Made by a program: the position numbers and the translations under genes. Shown here piece by piece: positions 36,318-44,607 of a stretch of DNA of 45,484 nt. The stretch is from DASQBT01 sp049578545 (GTDB lineage Bacteria > Pseudomonadota > Gammaproteobacteria > Burkholderiales > Thiobacillaceae). A model generated the notes under the pieces. The model saw nothing but the letters and a program-made list of their open reading frames with translations. It did not search any database and was not told where the DNA came from. The DNA is taken from the NCBI GenBank assembly GCA_049578545.1, contig JBAUMF010000042.1, positions 1 through 45,484 on the forward strand, in the 5' to 3' direction. How positions within the stretch are numbered: position 1 is the first letter of the stretch; every line of letters starts with the position of its first letter.

Positions 36318-36476
36318 ATGGAGACTGACCGATATATCGAAATCGGCGCAGGAGTGATCATTGAGTCAATTGACGGCACAGAAGCCGGATTGCGCAGACT
36401 TCTATTGCAATCATATTTGAGCACAGGCTGGATTGAAGTTTCAGGTGCGGAAATGGATTTTCCGTCGGTGAAATAA
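36318..36476 (+). CDS. Possible small protein (52 aa)
   Basis: ATG-initiated frame after a purine-rich GGGGGAG about 12 bases upstream. It reads like a real peptide: METDRYIEIGAGVIIESIDG, then TEAGLRRLLLQSYLSTGWIE, ending FPSVK. The amphipathic strand-helix pattern and normal amino-acid mix argue for coding, but no family is recognised and it is isolated between mscS and tal. Confidence 0.4.
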   Translation: METDRYIEIGAGVIIESIDGTEAGLRRLLLQSYLSTGWIEVSGAEMDFPSVK

Positions 36477-36785
36477 ATTTATCTTGGTTCAATGTGATAA
36501 TGAAACGCTACCGACGCCGATCAAGCTGAATTTCCTGTTCAAGTTCTCGAATCCGCTGGACTGCTTCGTTGGCTGCTGTTCACGATCGAGGTTGAATTCC
36601 AAAGTTGTTTGTCAGCTCTGGTAAATTGCAGGAAACTTGCTGTCGTGCGGGTTGGTCTGCATAGTGCAGCCTGCTTGAAACTCCCCCCCGGGAAGCTGAA
36701 GAGAAAGAAGTGCGCATAACTGCACATGACGAAGCCCTCTATAACTCCGTCGTTACAGAGGCAAGTTATCCACTTGGGAAAAGCC
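36477..36785. other. Intergenic region upstream of tal with a possible gene remnant
   Basis: A short minus-strand frame ending at 36508 reads ANEAVQRIRELEQEIQLDRRR, a coiled-coil-like tail without a start codon. It may be the relic of a lost gene. The rest shows no gene and presumably holds the tal promoter. Confidence 0.3.
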
Positions 36786-37862
36786 ATGAAAGATTTGAGC
36801 ACACTTAAGCAAATTGGCCAGAGTATCTGGCTGGATAATCTATCACGCGAATTGCTGCAATCCGGAAAGCTGAAAGAGATGGTCGGCAAGGGCGTGAGTG
36901 GATTGACTTCCAATCCCAGCATTTTTGCCAAGGCCATCGGCGGAAGCGACCTCTATCGCGATGACCTTGCTCGGGCCAGAGCCCTGGATGCCACGCCACA
37001 AGCCCGGCTGGAGACCTTGATCATTCCGGATATTCAGGCTGCCTGCGATCTTTTCCTGCCTGTACACGAACGCAGCGCTGGAAACGATGGTTATGTCAGT
37101 CTGGAGGTCAGTCCGGAGCTTGCTCATGATGCACGGGCGACGATCGATGAGGCAAAGCGTTTGGCGCAAGCAGTGGGGCGGCCCAATCTGCTCATCAAGG
37201 TGCCTGGAACAAATGAAGGAGTGACGGCATTTGAAAACCTGACCGAACTAGGGATCAACGTCAACGTGACTCTGCTGTTTTCCGTCCGGCAGACGGTGAG
37301 GGCGCTAGAAGCCTACATTCGCGGCCTCAATAAGCGCCATAGCCAGGGTTTGCCGCTGAACAGGGCAAAGGCTGTCGCCAGCCTCTTCCTGTCACGCGTG
37401 GATACTCACGCAGACAGACTGCTTGATACGTCGGGAACCGAAGCCGCGATGTCGCTGAAAGGGAAGTTGGCATTGGCCACGGCCAAACTGGCGTATGAAC
37501 GCTATCTTGAACTGTTTCACGGTCCACATTTTTTTGAGCTGGCGGCAGCCGGCGCACGGCCGCAATATCTGTTATGGGCCAGCACCAGTACCAAGGACCC
37601 TGCCTATCCCGACCTGCTGTATGTGGAACCGCTCGAAGGGCCGGAAACCATCAACACCCTGCCCGACGCAACACTCGGCGCGTTCCTCGATCATGGCCGG
37701 GTCCAGTCCGCCCTGCTGGATGAACACCACTCCGCGCGAGAAGCATGGCTGGAAGCGGAGAAGCTGGGCATTTCACCCGACCAGGTCGGCGATACCCTGC
37801 AGAACGAGGGCGTGAGACTTTTCAGCCAAAGTTACGGCGAGTTATTGGCACTGGTCCGCTAG
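36786..37862 (+). CDS. tal: Transaldolase
   Basis: 358 residues. It transfers a dihydroxyacetone unit between sugar phosphates in the non-oxidative pentose phosphate pathway. Motifs: SIWLDNLSRELL, GVSGLTSNPSIFAKAI, the Schiff-base lysine in LLIKVPGTNEG (Lys138), VNVTLLFSVRQ and PQYLLWASTSTKDP. Length matches the longer (about 360-residue) transaldolase class. The ATG at 36786 starts right before the first conserved helix; an ATG at 36726 is in frame. Confidence 0.93.
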   Translation: MKDLSTLKQIGQSIWLDNLSRELLQSGKLKEMVGKGVSGLTSNPSIFAKAIGGSDLYRDDLARARALDATPQARLETLIIPDIQAACDLFLPVHERSAGNDGYVSLEVSPELAHDARATIDEAKRLAQAVGRPNLLIKVPGTNEGVTAFENLTELGINVNVTLLFSVRQTVRALEAYIRGLNKRHSQGLPLNRAKAVASLFLSRVDTHADRLLDTSGTEAAMSLKGKLALATAKLAYERYLELFHGPHFFELAAAGARPQYLLWASTSTKDPAYPDLLYVEPLEGPETINTLPDATLGAFLDHGRVQSALLDEHHSAREAWLEAEKLGISPDQVGDTLQNEGVRLFSQSYGELLALVR

Positions 37863-37896
37863 AAAGGACTGTTTCCACCCACGAATGTATCCGGGA

Positions 37897-38421
37897 TCAG
37901 AACCGGATGTATGCGTAGCCACGCTGTTGCAGATCAATCATGCGCGTATAGGCGTCATGCACCATTACTACGCCGGGGAGAAGGTCTTCAGGCTGAAAAC
38001 CATGAGCTCTCATGGTAACCCTGCAGATTTCCACGCTTACGCCGTGCTGCAGCAGTTCTTCCACCACCTTGTTGTTGGGGTTGTAGGTAAACGGATCATT
38101 CTTGTAGCGTTGGTAGGCTGTGTCATTCAACAACCAGTGAGCCGTGTCGCCATGCAGGACGATGCTGATATGAAGGCTCTTCGGATCGATGTTGAGTGAT
38201 TTGTACGACTCCAGCAGGCCGCGCAGGTAGTACAATCCCTTCCCGATTCCCGCATCCAACACATCATCCTTGTCGTCGTAAACAACCTTGATGTCCGTGC
38301 GCTTTGACACACCAATTACCTTCTCTGGCATAAGGTCATTGCCTGATGTCGCAAGGACCGGCGTGGAGGACACTAATCCGCATACCACGAGATAGAAGGC
38401 AATACCAAGTGTGCGCATCAT
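37897..38421 (-). CDS. Secreted DsrE-family protein
   Basis: 174 residues with a signal peptide (MRTLGIAFYLVVCGLVSSTPVLA). The mature part has the DsrE/DsrF fold pattern: KVVYDDKDDVLDAGIGKGLYYLRGLLESY, LHISIVLHGDTAHWLLND, HGVSVEICRVTMRAHG, LLPGVVMVHDAYTRMIDLQQRG. One Cys (VEICRVT) is in the position of sulfur-carrying cysteines of the family, though single-Cys periplasmic members are of unknown function. Convergent with tal. Confidence 0.85.
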   Translation of the reverse strand: MMRTLGIAFYLVVCGLVSSTPVLATSGNDLMPEKVIGVSKRTDIKVVYDDKDDVLDAGIGKGLYYLRGLLESYKSLNIDPKSLHISIVLHGDTAHWLLNDTAYQRYKNDPFTYNPNNKVVEELLQHGVSVEICRVTMRAHGFQPEDLLPGVVMVHDAYTRMIDLQQRGYAYIRF

Positions 38422-38513
38422 GAAAAACTCCTAAGACGGGAAGGGTTCTTAATCATAGACTGCATGAACGCAGCCGCTCATTTTGCCTTCATCTTGACTC
38501 TCAGATACTCAAG

Positions 38514-38755
38514 ATGCACACCAAGACCATCCTCCATTATTTGAAGAGGCATGGCCGGCAACTTGACTCGGAGATAGCAACGGCGACAGGGGTCCCCTTT
38601 CAATCGTCCGCACCTCGCTCTCCGAACTGTCACAACTTGGAAAGATATCCAGGTGCAGCGTGACCCGATATAACGACGGGAAGCGTGTTGAGGGAATGCT
38701 ATGTCGAGTTTCAGGATTTATGCCTCTCCGTCTTCTGGTAGGAAACCGGGAGTGA
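38514..38755 (+). pseudogene. Frameshifted small winged-helix-like regulator
   Basis: Two frames together give a coherent small HTH protein. The first (38514 to about 38600) starts MHTKTILHYLKRHGRQLDSE and runs IATATGVP; the second, one base out of register, continues SIVRTSLSELSQLGKISRCS then VTRYNDGKRVEGMLCRVSGF and stops at 38755. A single lost base, probably in the CCCC run at 38594-38597, explains the break. Intact it would have about 80 residues. Either a recent pseudogene or a sequencing error. Confidence 0.6.
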
Positions 38756-38830
38756 TGAGCCAGGCTACGCTGAACTGCGTACCCGTTCAAGACATGGCAC
38801 GAAAGGGTTTGACTGGCCCGCCTCGGAAGG

Positions 38831-39121
38831 TCATGGAGCGTTCAACCACTGAAGGAGTTGCAGTCCCATGTAGAACTGGTACACGCGGCGACGTTCGGTG
38901 TCGAGGAGAACCGTCTCGCTCAAAAGTACGTAGCGCCGTGTCCGGCCATCGTCCTCTATTTCGAGAATGAGGTCTGCCGCCACTGGCGGGGATTCTTTTG
39001 GGTACGGTGCACCGAATCGACGAACGCGTTGTAACTCGACAAGGACGAGATCACGGCGGTTGTCGTCCAGGATAATGGTGTGCCCTGTATCAGGTTCACT
39101 TATTCTCATCGTTTCAGGCAT
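38831..39121 (-). CDS. Small protein paired with the peptidase-like gene (96 aa)
   Basis: Starts three bases after the stop of the clan-CD-like gene, with GGAG inside that gene's end, so the two are translated together. It is strand-rich: TGHTIILDDNRRDLVLVELQ, ADLILEIEDDGRTRRYVLLS, then a helix with YQFYMGLQLLQWL. No family recognised. It may be an inhibitor, chaperone or structural partner; that is inference from position only. Confidence 0.55.
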   Translation of the reverse strand: MPETMRISEPDTGHTIILDDNRRDLVLVELQRVRRFGAPYPKESPPVAADLILEIEDDGRTRRYVLLSETVLLDTERRRVYQFYMGLQLLQWLNAP

Positions 39122-39124
39122 GGG

Positions 39125-39796
39125 TCAACTCCAGTTCCTGAATTCATTGTACGCGCCAGCGCCTGATGCATTTCGACATCCGGGGTATGGCTTAAACTCA
39201 ACGTCAACCGTCATCGCTTCAAGCGCTGCCTGATGGAGCGAGCCGAAGGAATAAACAAATCCCCAGACAAAGCGCAGCATCCTCCACCTTCGTTCCCCCC
39301 TGCGAATGTAGGTACACTCTGTTCGTGCATCTCCACATGCATGATTGCCGTAGAGGTACCCGGCAGCACCATAGACATGAATATGGTGCTCGAATTGACC
39401 AACCTGGAAAGGCATAGCGTTTGCAAGCGCCTGAGCCACCGATCGACCGGTCAGGCCACTGTTGCAGCCAGAGAGATAGATGGAGGCCTCATCACTCCAC
39501 GACGATATGCCCTTCAGTGCCTGACTCCAGGTAGCGACGTTGAGAACTGTTATTCCGTCGATCTTGCCGGAGTGCGCGTGGCACCATATTTCGAGCTGTT
39601 CCAGCGCCGGGTAATTGGGGAGGCCGTTGATGATGCTCTGTATCCGCTGAGCCAAGTCAGCAGCATCGCTAAAGCCATTGATTACGTAGTAGCCGGACGG
39701 ATTGCAAGCACGAATGCGATCCACAAAGTCAGCCTGCTCGCCACCATAGTTCCATCCACTGGATGGAATTGCCAGTACTTTGATTGTGTCAGCCAT
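39125..39796 (-). CDS. Caspase/CHAT-fold-like (clan CD) cysteine peptidase candidate
   Basis: 223 residues, no signal peptide. Two hydrophobic strands each end in a candidate catalytic residue: LEQLEIWCHAHSG (His73/His75) and ASIYLSGCNSG (Cys111). Strand-His-Ser/Gly followed by strand-x-Cys is the signature layout of clan CD peptidases (caspases, CHAT, C80, DUF4347-type). The N-terminus (IKVLAIPSSGW) and the LAQRIQSII helix fit an alpha/beta core. The C-terminal third (RRGERRWRMLRFVWGFVYS) is basic and aromatic. Assignment is by motif only; other alpha/beta hydrolase folds are possible. Confidence 0.5.
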   Translation of the reverse strand: MADTIKVLAIPSSGWNYGGEQADFVDRIRACNPSGYYVINGFSDAADLAQRIQSIINGLPNYPALEQLEIWCHAHSGKIDGITVLNVATWSQALKGISSWSDEASIYLSGCNSGLTGRSVAQALANAMPFQVGQFEHHIHVYGAAGYLYGNHACGDARTECTYIRRGERRWRMLRFVWGFVYSFGSLHQAALEAMTVDVEFKPYPGCRNASGAGAYNEFRNWS

Positions 39797-40172
39797 GACC
39801 CTACCTAGAAATGAAGAGCTGCAAATCTGGAGCTAGTTCTCGCCAATCTCAACCATTCACTGCCTGCGCTCTCAGGAACCTGAAACCTAATATAGGATGA
39901 TATCGTCCAAACAACAATCATCACTTAGGGTACTCATTATTTTCATTCGACAATTGATTCGCAGCGTTTTCATTGTTGCTGAGTCTCCATAAAGCCCTGA
40001 ATGCAGCGGACAGCCAACATGGCGTTGAATGACTGTTGTTGGCGTGCGAAATCCATTGGCGGCATCTGTAACAATTCAAATTGTCACGATTTGCTAAACA
40101 GAATTGGAATTATCGATACCTGGCATAAAGGCTGCGCCGGCTGTCTATCAAGACTACTATTATCTGCTTGGT
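39797..40172. other. AT-richer gene-free region upstream of the peptidase-like gene
   Basis: No gene on either strand. Composition is clearly more AT-rich than neighbouring genes, which together with the IS3 relic to the right suggests a patch assembled by insertions and loss. Confidence 0.35.
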
Positions 40173-40238
40173 TTACGTGTCGTTTCGGAGGTGCGTCATA
40201 AACCCAATGATCTGTTCTTCCGTGTAGCGCTTCTTCAT
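40173..40238 (-). pseudogene. Relic of an IS3-family OrfA start
   Basis: The frame begins MKKRYTEEQIIGF, the typical N-terminus of IS3-family OrfA (HTH) proteins, then diverges and stops after 21 codons. Only the first part of the gene remains, next to GATCGGAC repeats at 40240-40268 that may be the trace of the element's end. Confidence 0.55.
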
Positions 40239-40478
40239 CGTCCGATCTCCTGTCAAAATTAGATCGGACTCCAAACCTAAATGCTACTAATTTCGGGGAG
40301 CACGTCGATTGCCTTGAGACTGCAAAGCCTGGTCTGAAGGTTAAGTGTCGATATGCCGAGAGGGAAGAGTGCAATCCCCAATGCGCCGTGCGTGAATCAC
40401 TCCTAAAATGGTAAGAGCTTTCAATCGGAGTGCGCAAAAGCGAATTGGCAAGTTGCTCCTCTGGAAAACAAGGAGAAT

Positions 40479-41336
40479 ATGATGAATCGCCCGGTACAAC
40501 AATTGATTCAAGCTCAAGCCGTTACGGAGGGCGCGGGTGTGACCGTGCACCGCACCATTGGCACGCCCGCGCTCAGGAACCTTGATCCGTTTCTCATGCT
40601 CGATCATTTCAGCAGCGACGACCCGGATGACTACATTGCCGGTTTTCCCGATCACCCACACCGCGGTTTCATCACCTTCACCTACATGATTGATGGTCAT
40701 ATGCTGCATCAGGACAGCATGGGCAACAAGGGCGATTTGCGTTCCGGTGGCGCGCAGTGGATGAAGGCGGCCAGTGGCGTTATCCATTCCGAAATGCCGC
40801 AGCAGAGCAACGGGCTGATGCGCGGTTTCCAACTGTGGATCAACCTTCCCGCCGCAGAAAAAATGACCGACCCGGCTTACCAGGAGTTCTCACCGGAAGC
40901 GATTCCGCGGGTCAATGACGGTGCGATACAGGCGCGTGTGCTTGCCGGGGAATATGGAGGCCGGCATGGAGTCATTCGTGACCCCAACACCAATGTCTTG
41001 TATCTCGATGTCACCCTTGATCCTGGGACAAGCTTCATCCACCCGCTGGAGCATTCATCCAGCGCATTCGTTTATGTATTTGAAGGGGCTGCGCAAATCG
41101 GACAAACTCGGTTATCCCGGCACAGCCTTGGCGTGCTGGGCGAGGGCGACCGTGTCGAGATCGTTGCGGGCGATGAAGGGGCGCGATTCATCCTGGTGGC
41201 AGGCAGGCCCATCAGGGAATCGATCGTCCAGTATGGTCCCTTTGTCATGAACACGCGGGAAGAAGTCGAGCAGGCATTTCGTGACTATCAGTCTGGGCAA
41301 CTGGTGCAGAAAAAAGCAGTAATGACCGGGGCCTAG
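40479..41336 (+). CDS. Pirin-family protein
   Basis: 285 residues, bicupin. The metal-binding residues are in FPDHPHRGFITFTYM (two His), SGVIHSEMPQ (His and Glu), matching pirins. Some pirins act as quercetin dioxygenases, others as redox-sensing regulators. AAGGAG precedes a double ATG; the first is taken. It is flanked by an IS3 relic and a MITE, so it sits in a disturbed neighbourhood. Confidence 0.92.
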   Translation: MMNRPVQQLIQAQAVTEGAGVTVHRTIGTPALRNLDPFLMLDHFSSDDPDDYIAGFPDHPHRGFITFTYMIDGHMLHQDSMGNKGDLRSGGAQWMKAASGVIHSEMPQQSNGLMRGFQLWINLPAAEKMTDPAYQEFSPEAIPRVNDGAIQARVLAGEYGGRHGVIRDPNTNVLYLDVTLDPGTSFIHPLEHSSSAFVYVFEGAAQIGQTRLSRHSLGVLGEGDRVEIVAGDEGARFILVAGRPIRESIVQYGPFVMNTREEVEQAFRDYQSGQLVQKKAVMTGA

Positions 41337-41461
41337 AGGTCAAGCGGGAAGGTGGAGGAACTGTTGCCTGAAGTGGCAGATGAGAACCGTCGATGCGTTT
41401 CCAGGCTTTGGCCTGGATTCCGACCCAATTCATTGCCGGCATTGCCAGAAGGCCTATCGTC

Positions 41462-41641
41462 ATGAAAACCTCGACTTTATTCTCGTGCCCGGTCCGGGGT
41501 GACGCCTGGTCGCCTGCCGGCGTTCAATCCGAGCGCCAGCCGGAAACGGCATGCGGGCGTTACAAACAGTGCGGCGACATGTTCTACAACGGCAAGGCAC
41601 CGGGACCCGGTGAGAGCGCGTTGGGATTTAGGCCCTGTTAA
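41462..41641 (+). pseudogene. Short Cys-containing protein cut by the MITE
   Basis: The frame from 41462 (MKTSTLFSCPVRGDAW) contains ACGRYKQCGDM, reminiscent of the start of an excalibur-type calcium-binding motif, and then runs into the MITE at 41631, ending four codons later. The native C-terminus was probably lost when the element inserted. Low certainty that it was ever a gene. Confidence 0.35.
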
Positions 41642-41898
41642 TACCTATTTTACGTCTGCGACGGCGGCGATTTCCGCTGGCCTGCAAGGCGCGTCCTGCT
41701 TGCTGTGCCAGCACAGCAAGCAGGACGCAACACCGCAGACGGCGGAAATTCGCCCCGTCCCTCCAGGTTGCCGCGATAGGGCGCGTCTGCTGCGTTGTGC
41801 TTCTCGCCAATGTGAATAACCATTGGACTCGGCGCACGCCTTGCATCCATCGCCCTATCGTGAGCAACGCATCATGCAAAATAAGTGTTAACAGGCCC
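41631..41898. mobile_element. MITE (268 bp) with IS5-type terminal repeats
   Basis: Bounded by TA on both sides (41629-41630 and 41899-41900). Terminal inverted repeats match at 20 of 23 positions including the TA; the right end shares GTGTTAACAGGCCCTA with the IS copies at 727 and 45363. No transposase is encoded. A very strong internal hairpin, 18-bp arms (GCGTCCTGCTTGCTGTGC, loop CA) at 41691-41728, lies near the left side, flanked by further complementary segments. A diverged copy is at about 31187-31457. Probably mobilised in trans by the IS5-type transposase. Confidence 0.8.
41691..41728. repeat. Perfect 18-bp-arm palindrome inside the MITE
   Basis: GCGTCCTGCTTGCTGTGC, CA, then the exact reverse complement. 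It would form a long hairpin in RNA or a cruciform in DNA. The outer ACGTCTGCG and CGCAGACG segments extend the pairing imperfectly. The diverged copy near 31240-31295 keeps only part of it. Confidence 0.85.
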
Positions 41899-42101
41899 TA
41901 GTCCAGCGACGACGGCCGCTCCTTCACCTGATAGATCAGGTAGAAGCCCACGGCGGCCAGAGCCATCCACAGTACCATTGCCCAGATTCCGAGCGCTCGT
42001 GAAAGGACACCCATGAAAAACAGGCAAATGAAGGCTATGACCAGCACGGCATTGCCGATCCAGAAGCTGATTCCATGTTTCGAGTTGTTCAACGTATCCA
42101 C
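41898..42101 (-). CDS. Small membrane protein (67 aa), stop codon at the MITE boundary
   Basis: Two transmembrane helices (FWIGNAVLVIAFICLFFMGVL and LGIWAMVLWMALAAVGFYLI) with a short charged tail (QVKERPSSLD). GTG start is taken; no clear ribosome binding site. The TAG stop at 41900-41898 is formed by the target TA plus the first G of the MITE, so the end of the gene coincides exactly with the insertion site. Confidence 0.6.
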   Translation of the reverse strand: MDTLNNSKHGISFWIGNAVLVIAFICLFFMGVLSRALGIWAMVLWMALAAVGFYLIYQVKERPSSLD

Positions 42102-42214
42102 CTCAATTCAAAGTCTGCATTATGGCGGATATTTTGCACCGCATTACCCCGTGCATGGGCCAGTGGTGTCTGACGCAGGCCCGCGTCAAATGCCGGGGAT
42201 CAGGATCATTCCGC

Positions 42215-42904
42215 TCAAGGCGTCAGGCTTGAAAGATAATAGACGAGGGCTTTGACATCGTCCTTGGCAAGGGTCTTTCCTGCTTTGCGCATGGTGCAAA
42301 ATCCATATAGATTTTCGCCTTCGACGTATTTTTGAACTGCAGAGGCGAGGTATTCGTGGCTCTGTCCGGCTAAACGAGGTATTGCACGCACGTTTCTCAT
42401 CTTTGGACTCTCGTATGCGTATCCCACAGCGTCGTACCCATGACAGTCCGCGCAGGCGATCCCGTAGACACGGTCCTTCTCAAATATCTTCTTTCCCCTG
42501 GACCAGAGGGCTGGGTCAAAAATTTCCTTCCCTTTGGTCCAAAGGGCTGGGTTCGGAACTGGAATAGAAGGTCTCTCATCAGGATTCTGTGCTGCGAAGT
42601 AACGCGCAAGCTTCTTCATTTCTTCCTCCGTGTGGAGGCTCGCAATCCGTTGCATGGTTACACTGTCCCGGCGACCTTGCTTGAAATTCTCAACCGCTTG
42701 AACCAAGTAGACGTCATACTGACCCGCAATCTTTGGAATCTCGGGGCCCTTGCTGGTCCCATTAACGTAATGACATGATGCACAGAGCTGAACCTCCGCG
42801 GCTGTCAAACTGGTGACCGGTTCGGAGGGCGCGTGAGGTCCAGTCGAACAAGCTGAAAGTATCAGCACGCTGGCAATAAGACTTACAAATTGATCTCCTC
42901 GCAT
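42215..42904 (-). CDS. Dihaem c-type cytochrome lipoprotein
   Basis: 229 residues. Lipobox LSAC suggests a lipid anchor (GGAGG before the ATG). Two haem sites: CASCH (41-45) and CADCH (151-155), in cytochrome c4/c553-like modules; Met in the IASLHTEEEMKKLARYF and FCTMRKAGKTLAKDD regions could be axial ligands. Between the modules a 12-residue unit is duplicated (PALWTKGKEIFD then PALWSRGKKIFE), also visible in the DNA. It probably carries electrons at the periplasmic face of a membrane. Confidence 0.88.
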   Translation of the reverse strand: MRGDQFVSLIASVLILSACSTGPHAPSEPVTSLTAAEVQLCASCHYVNGTSKGPEIPKIAGQYDVYLVQAVENFKQGRRDSVTMQRIASLHTEEEMKKLARYFAAQNPDERPSIPVPNPALWTKGKEIFDPALWSRGKKIFEKDRVYGIACADCHGYDAVGYAYESPKMRNVRAIPRLAGQSHEYLASAVQKYVEGENLYGFCTMRKAGKTLAKDDVKALVYYLSSLTP

Positions 42905-43258
42905 CTCGTGCCTCCATCGTCTATGAAACGTTCGGGCCGTTTTCGCACATCAAATTTACCTGGAAGCAACAGATGCCTCACCATTCAGCGGCGACGCCGG
43001 ATCTCACGTTCTGATAGCATTCCACTCGTTTGACTACCCAATAATGGGGGTAGATATGGAAAAAGCGGCATCAACTAATTGTTTTGCTAACAAACCCTAT
43101 CCCTTTCAAGGGATCAAGTAATTGATGCGAATCAAGTTTGCGCTTCGATCTGTCGCCTGCTCCGCATCCCATTATCCCGTCTCCTTCCCTGCTGTGACGC
43201 GCTCAGGCTTGTCCAGCCTTGATCCATGGCAAAAGCGAATAATTTGCGGAGGTGAGTA
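42905..43258. other. Divergent intergenic region between cytochrome and lipoprotein genes
   Basis: No gene seen. Two small palindromes: CTACCC-AATAATGG-GGGTAG (43034-43053) and ATCCCTT-TC-AAGGGAT (43099-43114). They may be operators for the divergent cytochrome and Cys-rich lipoprotein genes. GGAGGTGAG just before 43259 is the latter's ribosome binding site. Confidence 0.4.
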
Positions 43259-43822
43259 ATGCGCTGGCTGGGACGATTCATTCCACTTTGGAGTTCGGTC
43301 ATGTTAGCGGGTCTGAGTGGCTGCACCACACCGCAGTACCAGACTGCTTATCGCCATGAGCCACCTGCCGATGGACAGGGCCGCGCCTGCGTGCAACGCT
43401 GTGAAGAAAAGAAGATAGCCTGTCAGACTGATTGCCAGGCACGGTATAAGGCCTGCCAGAAAGACGTCGCGCCACTGATTGAGGAGCGCTATTTGCAGGC
43501 GCTGAAAGACTACGAACTTGATCTGAAGTGCTATGCGGCCTTCCTGCGACATCACGAAATCCAGTATTACAACTCATGGCCCTTCAGTCCATGGAATGAC
43601 TACCCTGGCTATTCCTCTCCCTGGCCGCCACCCTCCGCGTACCCGCCGCCTTATCCCGTGCCTGCCATGCCCACGCGCGAAGGTGTGAGAATTGCACTGC
43701 AAGAGGAAAAGTGCGGGGACGACTGTGGCTGTCTGCCTGCCTTCGATAGCTGTTTCGTCGATTGCGGCGGCAAGCGAATTGCTGAAGCGATTTGCGCAAA
43801 GAATTGCCCCAAGCAGAAATGA
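43259..43822 (+). CDS. Cysteine-rich lipoprotein (187 aa)
   Basis: Lipobox LSGC (Cys22) after a typical signal; excellent GGAGG site. Thirteen further cysteines: five in CVQRCEEKKIACQTDCQA plus the following YKAC, one in LKCY, seven in the C-terminal region (KCGDDCGCLPAFDSC, VDC, ICAKNC). The spaced CxxxC helical-hairpin look suggests disulfide-linked helices. A Pro/Tyr-rich linker (PPPSAYPPPYPVPAMP) separates the two Cys clusters. No known family. Flanked by cytochrome genes. Confidence 0.65.
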   Translation: MRWLGRFIPLWSSVMLAGLSGCTTPQYQTAYRHEPPADGQGRACVQRCEEKKIACQTDCQARYKACQKDVAPLIEERYLQALKDYELDLKCYAAFLRHHEIQYYNSWPFSPWNDYPGYSSPWPPPSAYPPPYPVPAMPTREGVRIALQEEKCGDDCGCLPAFDSCFVDCGGKRIAEAICAKNCPKQK

Positions 43823-43967
43823 GCCCTTCTGTCTCTCGCCTTGGCCGGCCGCTTGCCGCCAAAGACGGTGGCGACGGCCGAACTGCGTCCAGCGGCACAA
43901 CACGGGCTGCACAAGCCATCATGGAATAAAAGGGGTGCAATACGCCGCACACAAATAGCCAGTGTTG

Positions 43968-44363
43968 TCACTTGCCTGCATCCTGCTTCATTGACGGCGA
44001 TATGTACGGCTTCAAACCTTGCTCAGGTTTGCGGCTGGCATAGAAGGCAGCCAAATCAGCAATGTCCTGATCGTTCAGCCCATAGGTCAGTATCGCCATC
44101 ATCGGGTGGTACGCCATCTTGCCGGATTTGAAGGCCTTCATCGTCTCGGTGAACTGCTTGACGCTCATGCCTGCCAGTCGCGGGGTGCCGGTAAAAGTCG
44201 CATTCCCGTCGGGACCATGACAGGTGGAACAGAAATAAGCCTTCTTTTCCCCTGCCGCGGCATCGCCTGCCGCCGCCACCGTGCCGCTCCACAAGCCCAC
44301 TGTCCCTAATGCCAGAGCCATCATGCCCTGACGCAGGGGAAAACTCGAATGGTGATGTTTCAT
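43968..44363 (-). CDS. Class I c-type cytochrome
   Basis: 131 residues from the ATG at 44363 (AGGAG upstream). Signal peptide ending TVAAA; one haem site CSTCH (45-49); PRLAGMSVKQF and KMAYHPMMAILTYGLNDQDIADLAAFY contain probable Met ligands and the C-terminal helix. A soluble periplasmic electron carrier of the cytochrome c553/c5-like type. Two 10-bp direct repeats TTAGTCAAAA lie immediately before its ribosome binding site. Confidence 0.88.
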   Translation of the reverse strand: MKHHHSSFPLRQGMMALALGTVGLWSGTVAAAGDAAAGEKKAYFCSTCHGPDGNATFTGTPRLAGMSVKQFTETMKAFKSGKMAYHPMMAILTYGLNDQDIADLAAFYASRKPEQGLKPYISPSMKQDAGK

Positions 44364-44374
44364 GATCAATCTCC

Positions 44375-44394
44375 TTTTGACTAATTTTGACTAA
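44375..44394 (-). promoter_or_regulatory. Two adjacent 10-bp direct repeats before cytochrome c
   Basis: TTAGTCAAAA twice in tandem on the minus strand, directly abutting AGGAG. A spacing of exactly one helical turn would suit cooperative binding of a regulator, or the repeats could be part of the leader. Confidence 0.4.
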
Positions 44395-44607
44395 CACGCT
44401 GTTTACTTCCCAATGCACCTTCATGACCCTTCTTCCCTCCTGCACATTAACGGACGTTCTTGAGATCGCCTAATCGCAGGCAGGGCAGGAAAGCATATTG
44501 CCGGAGCCGGACAACGCGTCCGCCAATCCGGAAAATGTCGCAGGCTCAAGAAAACCGCAGTTGGACCGACTATACAGATAGAGTAGGGATTGATCAGCAG
44601 GGGCAAA

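Noticed and set aside
43034..43053. NarL-like inverted heptamers (TACCCAA..TGGGGGTA)
   Set aside because: The right half has extra G bases and the spacing is off. Kept only as an unnamed palindrome.
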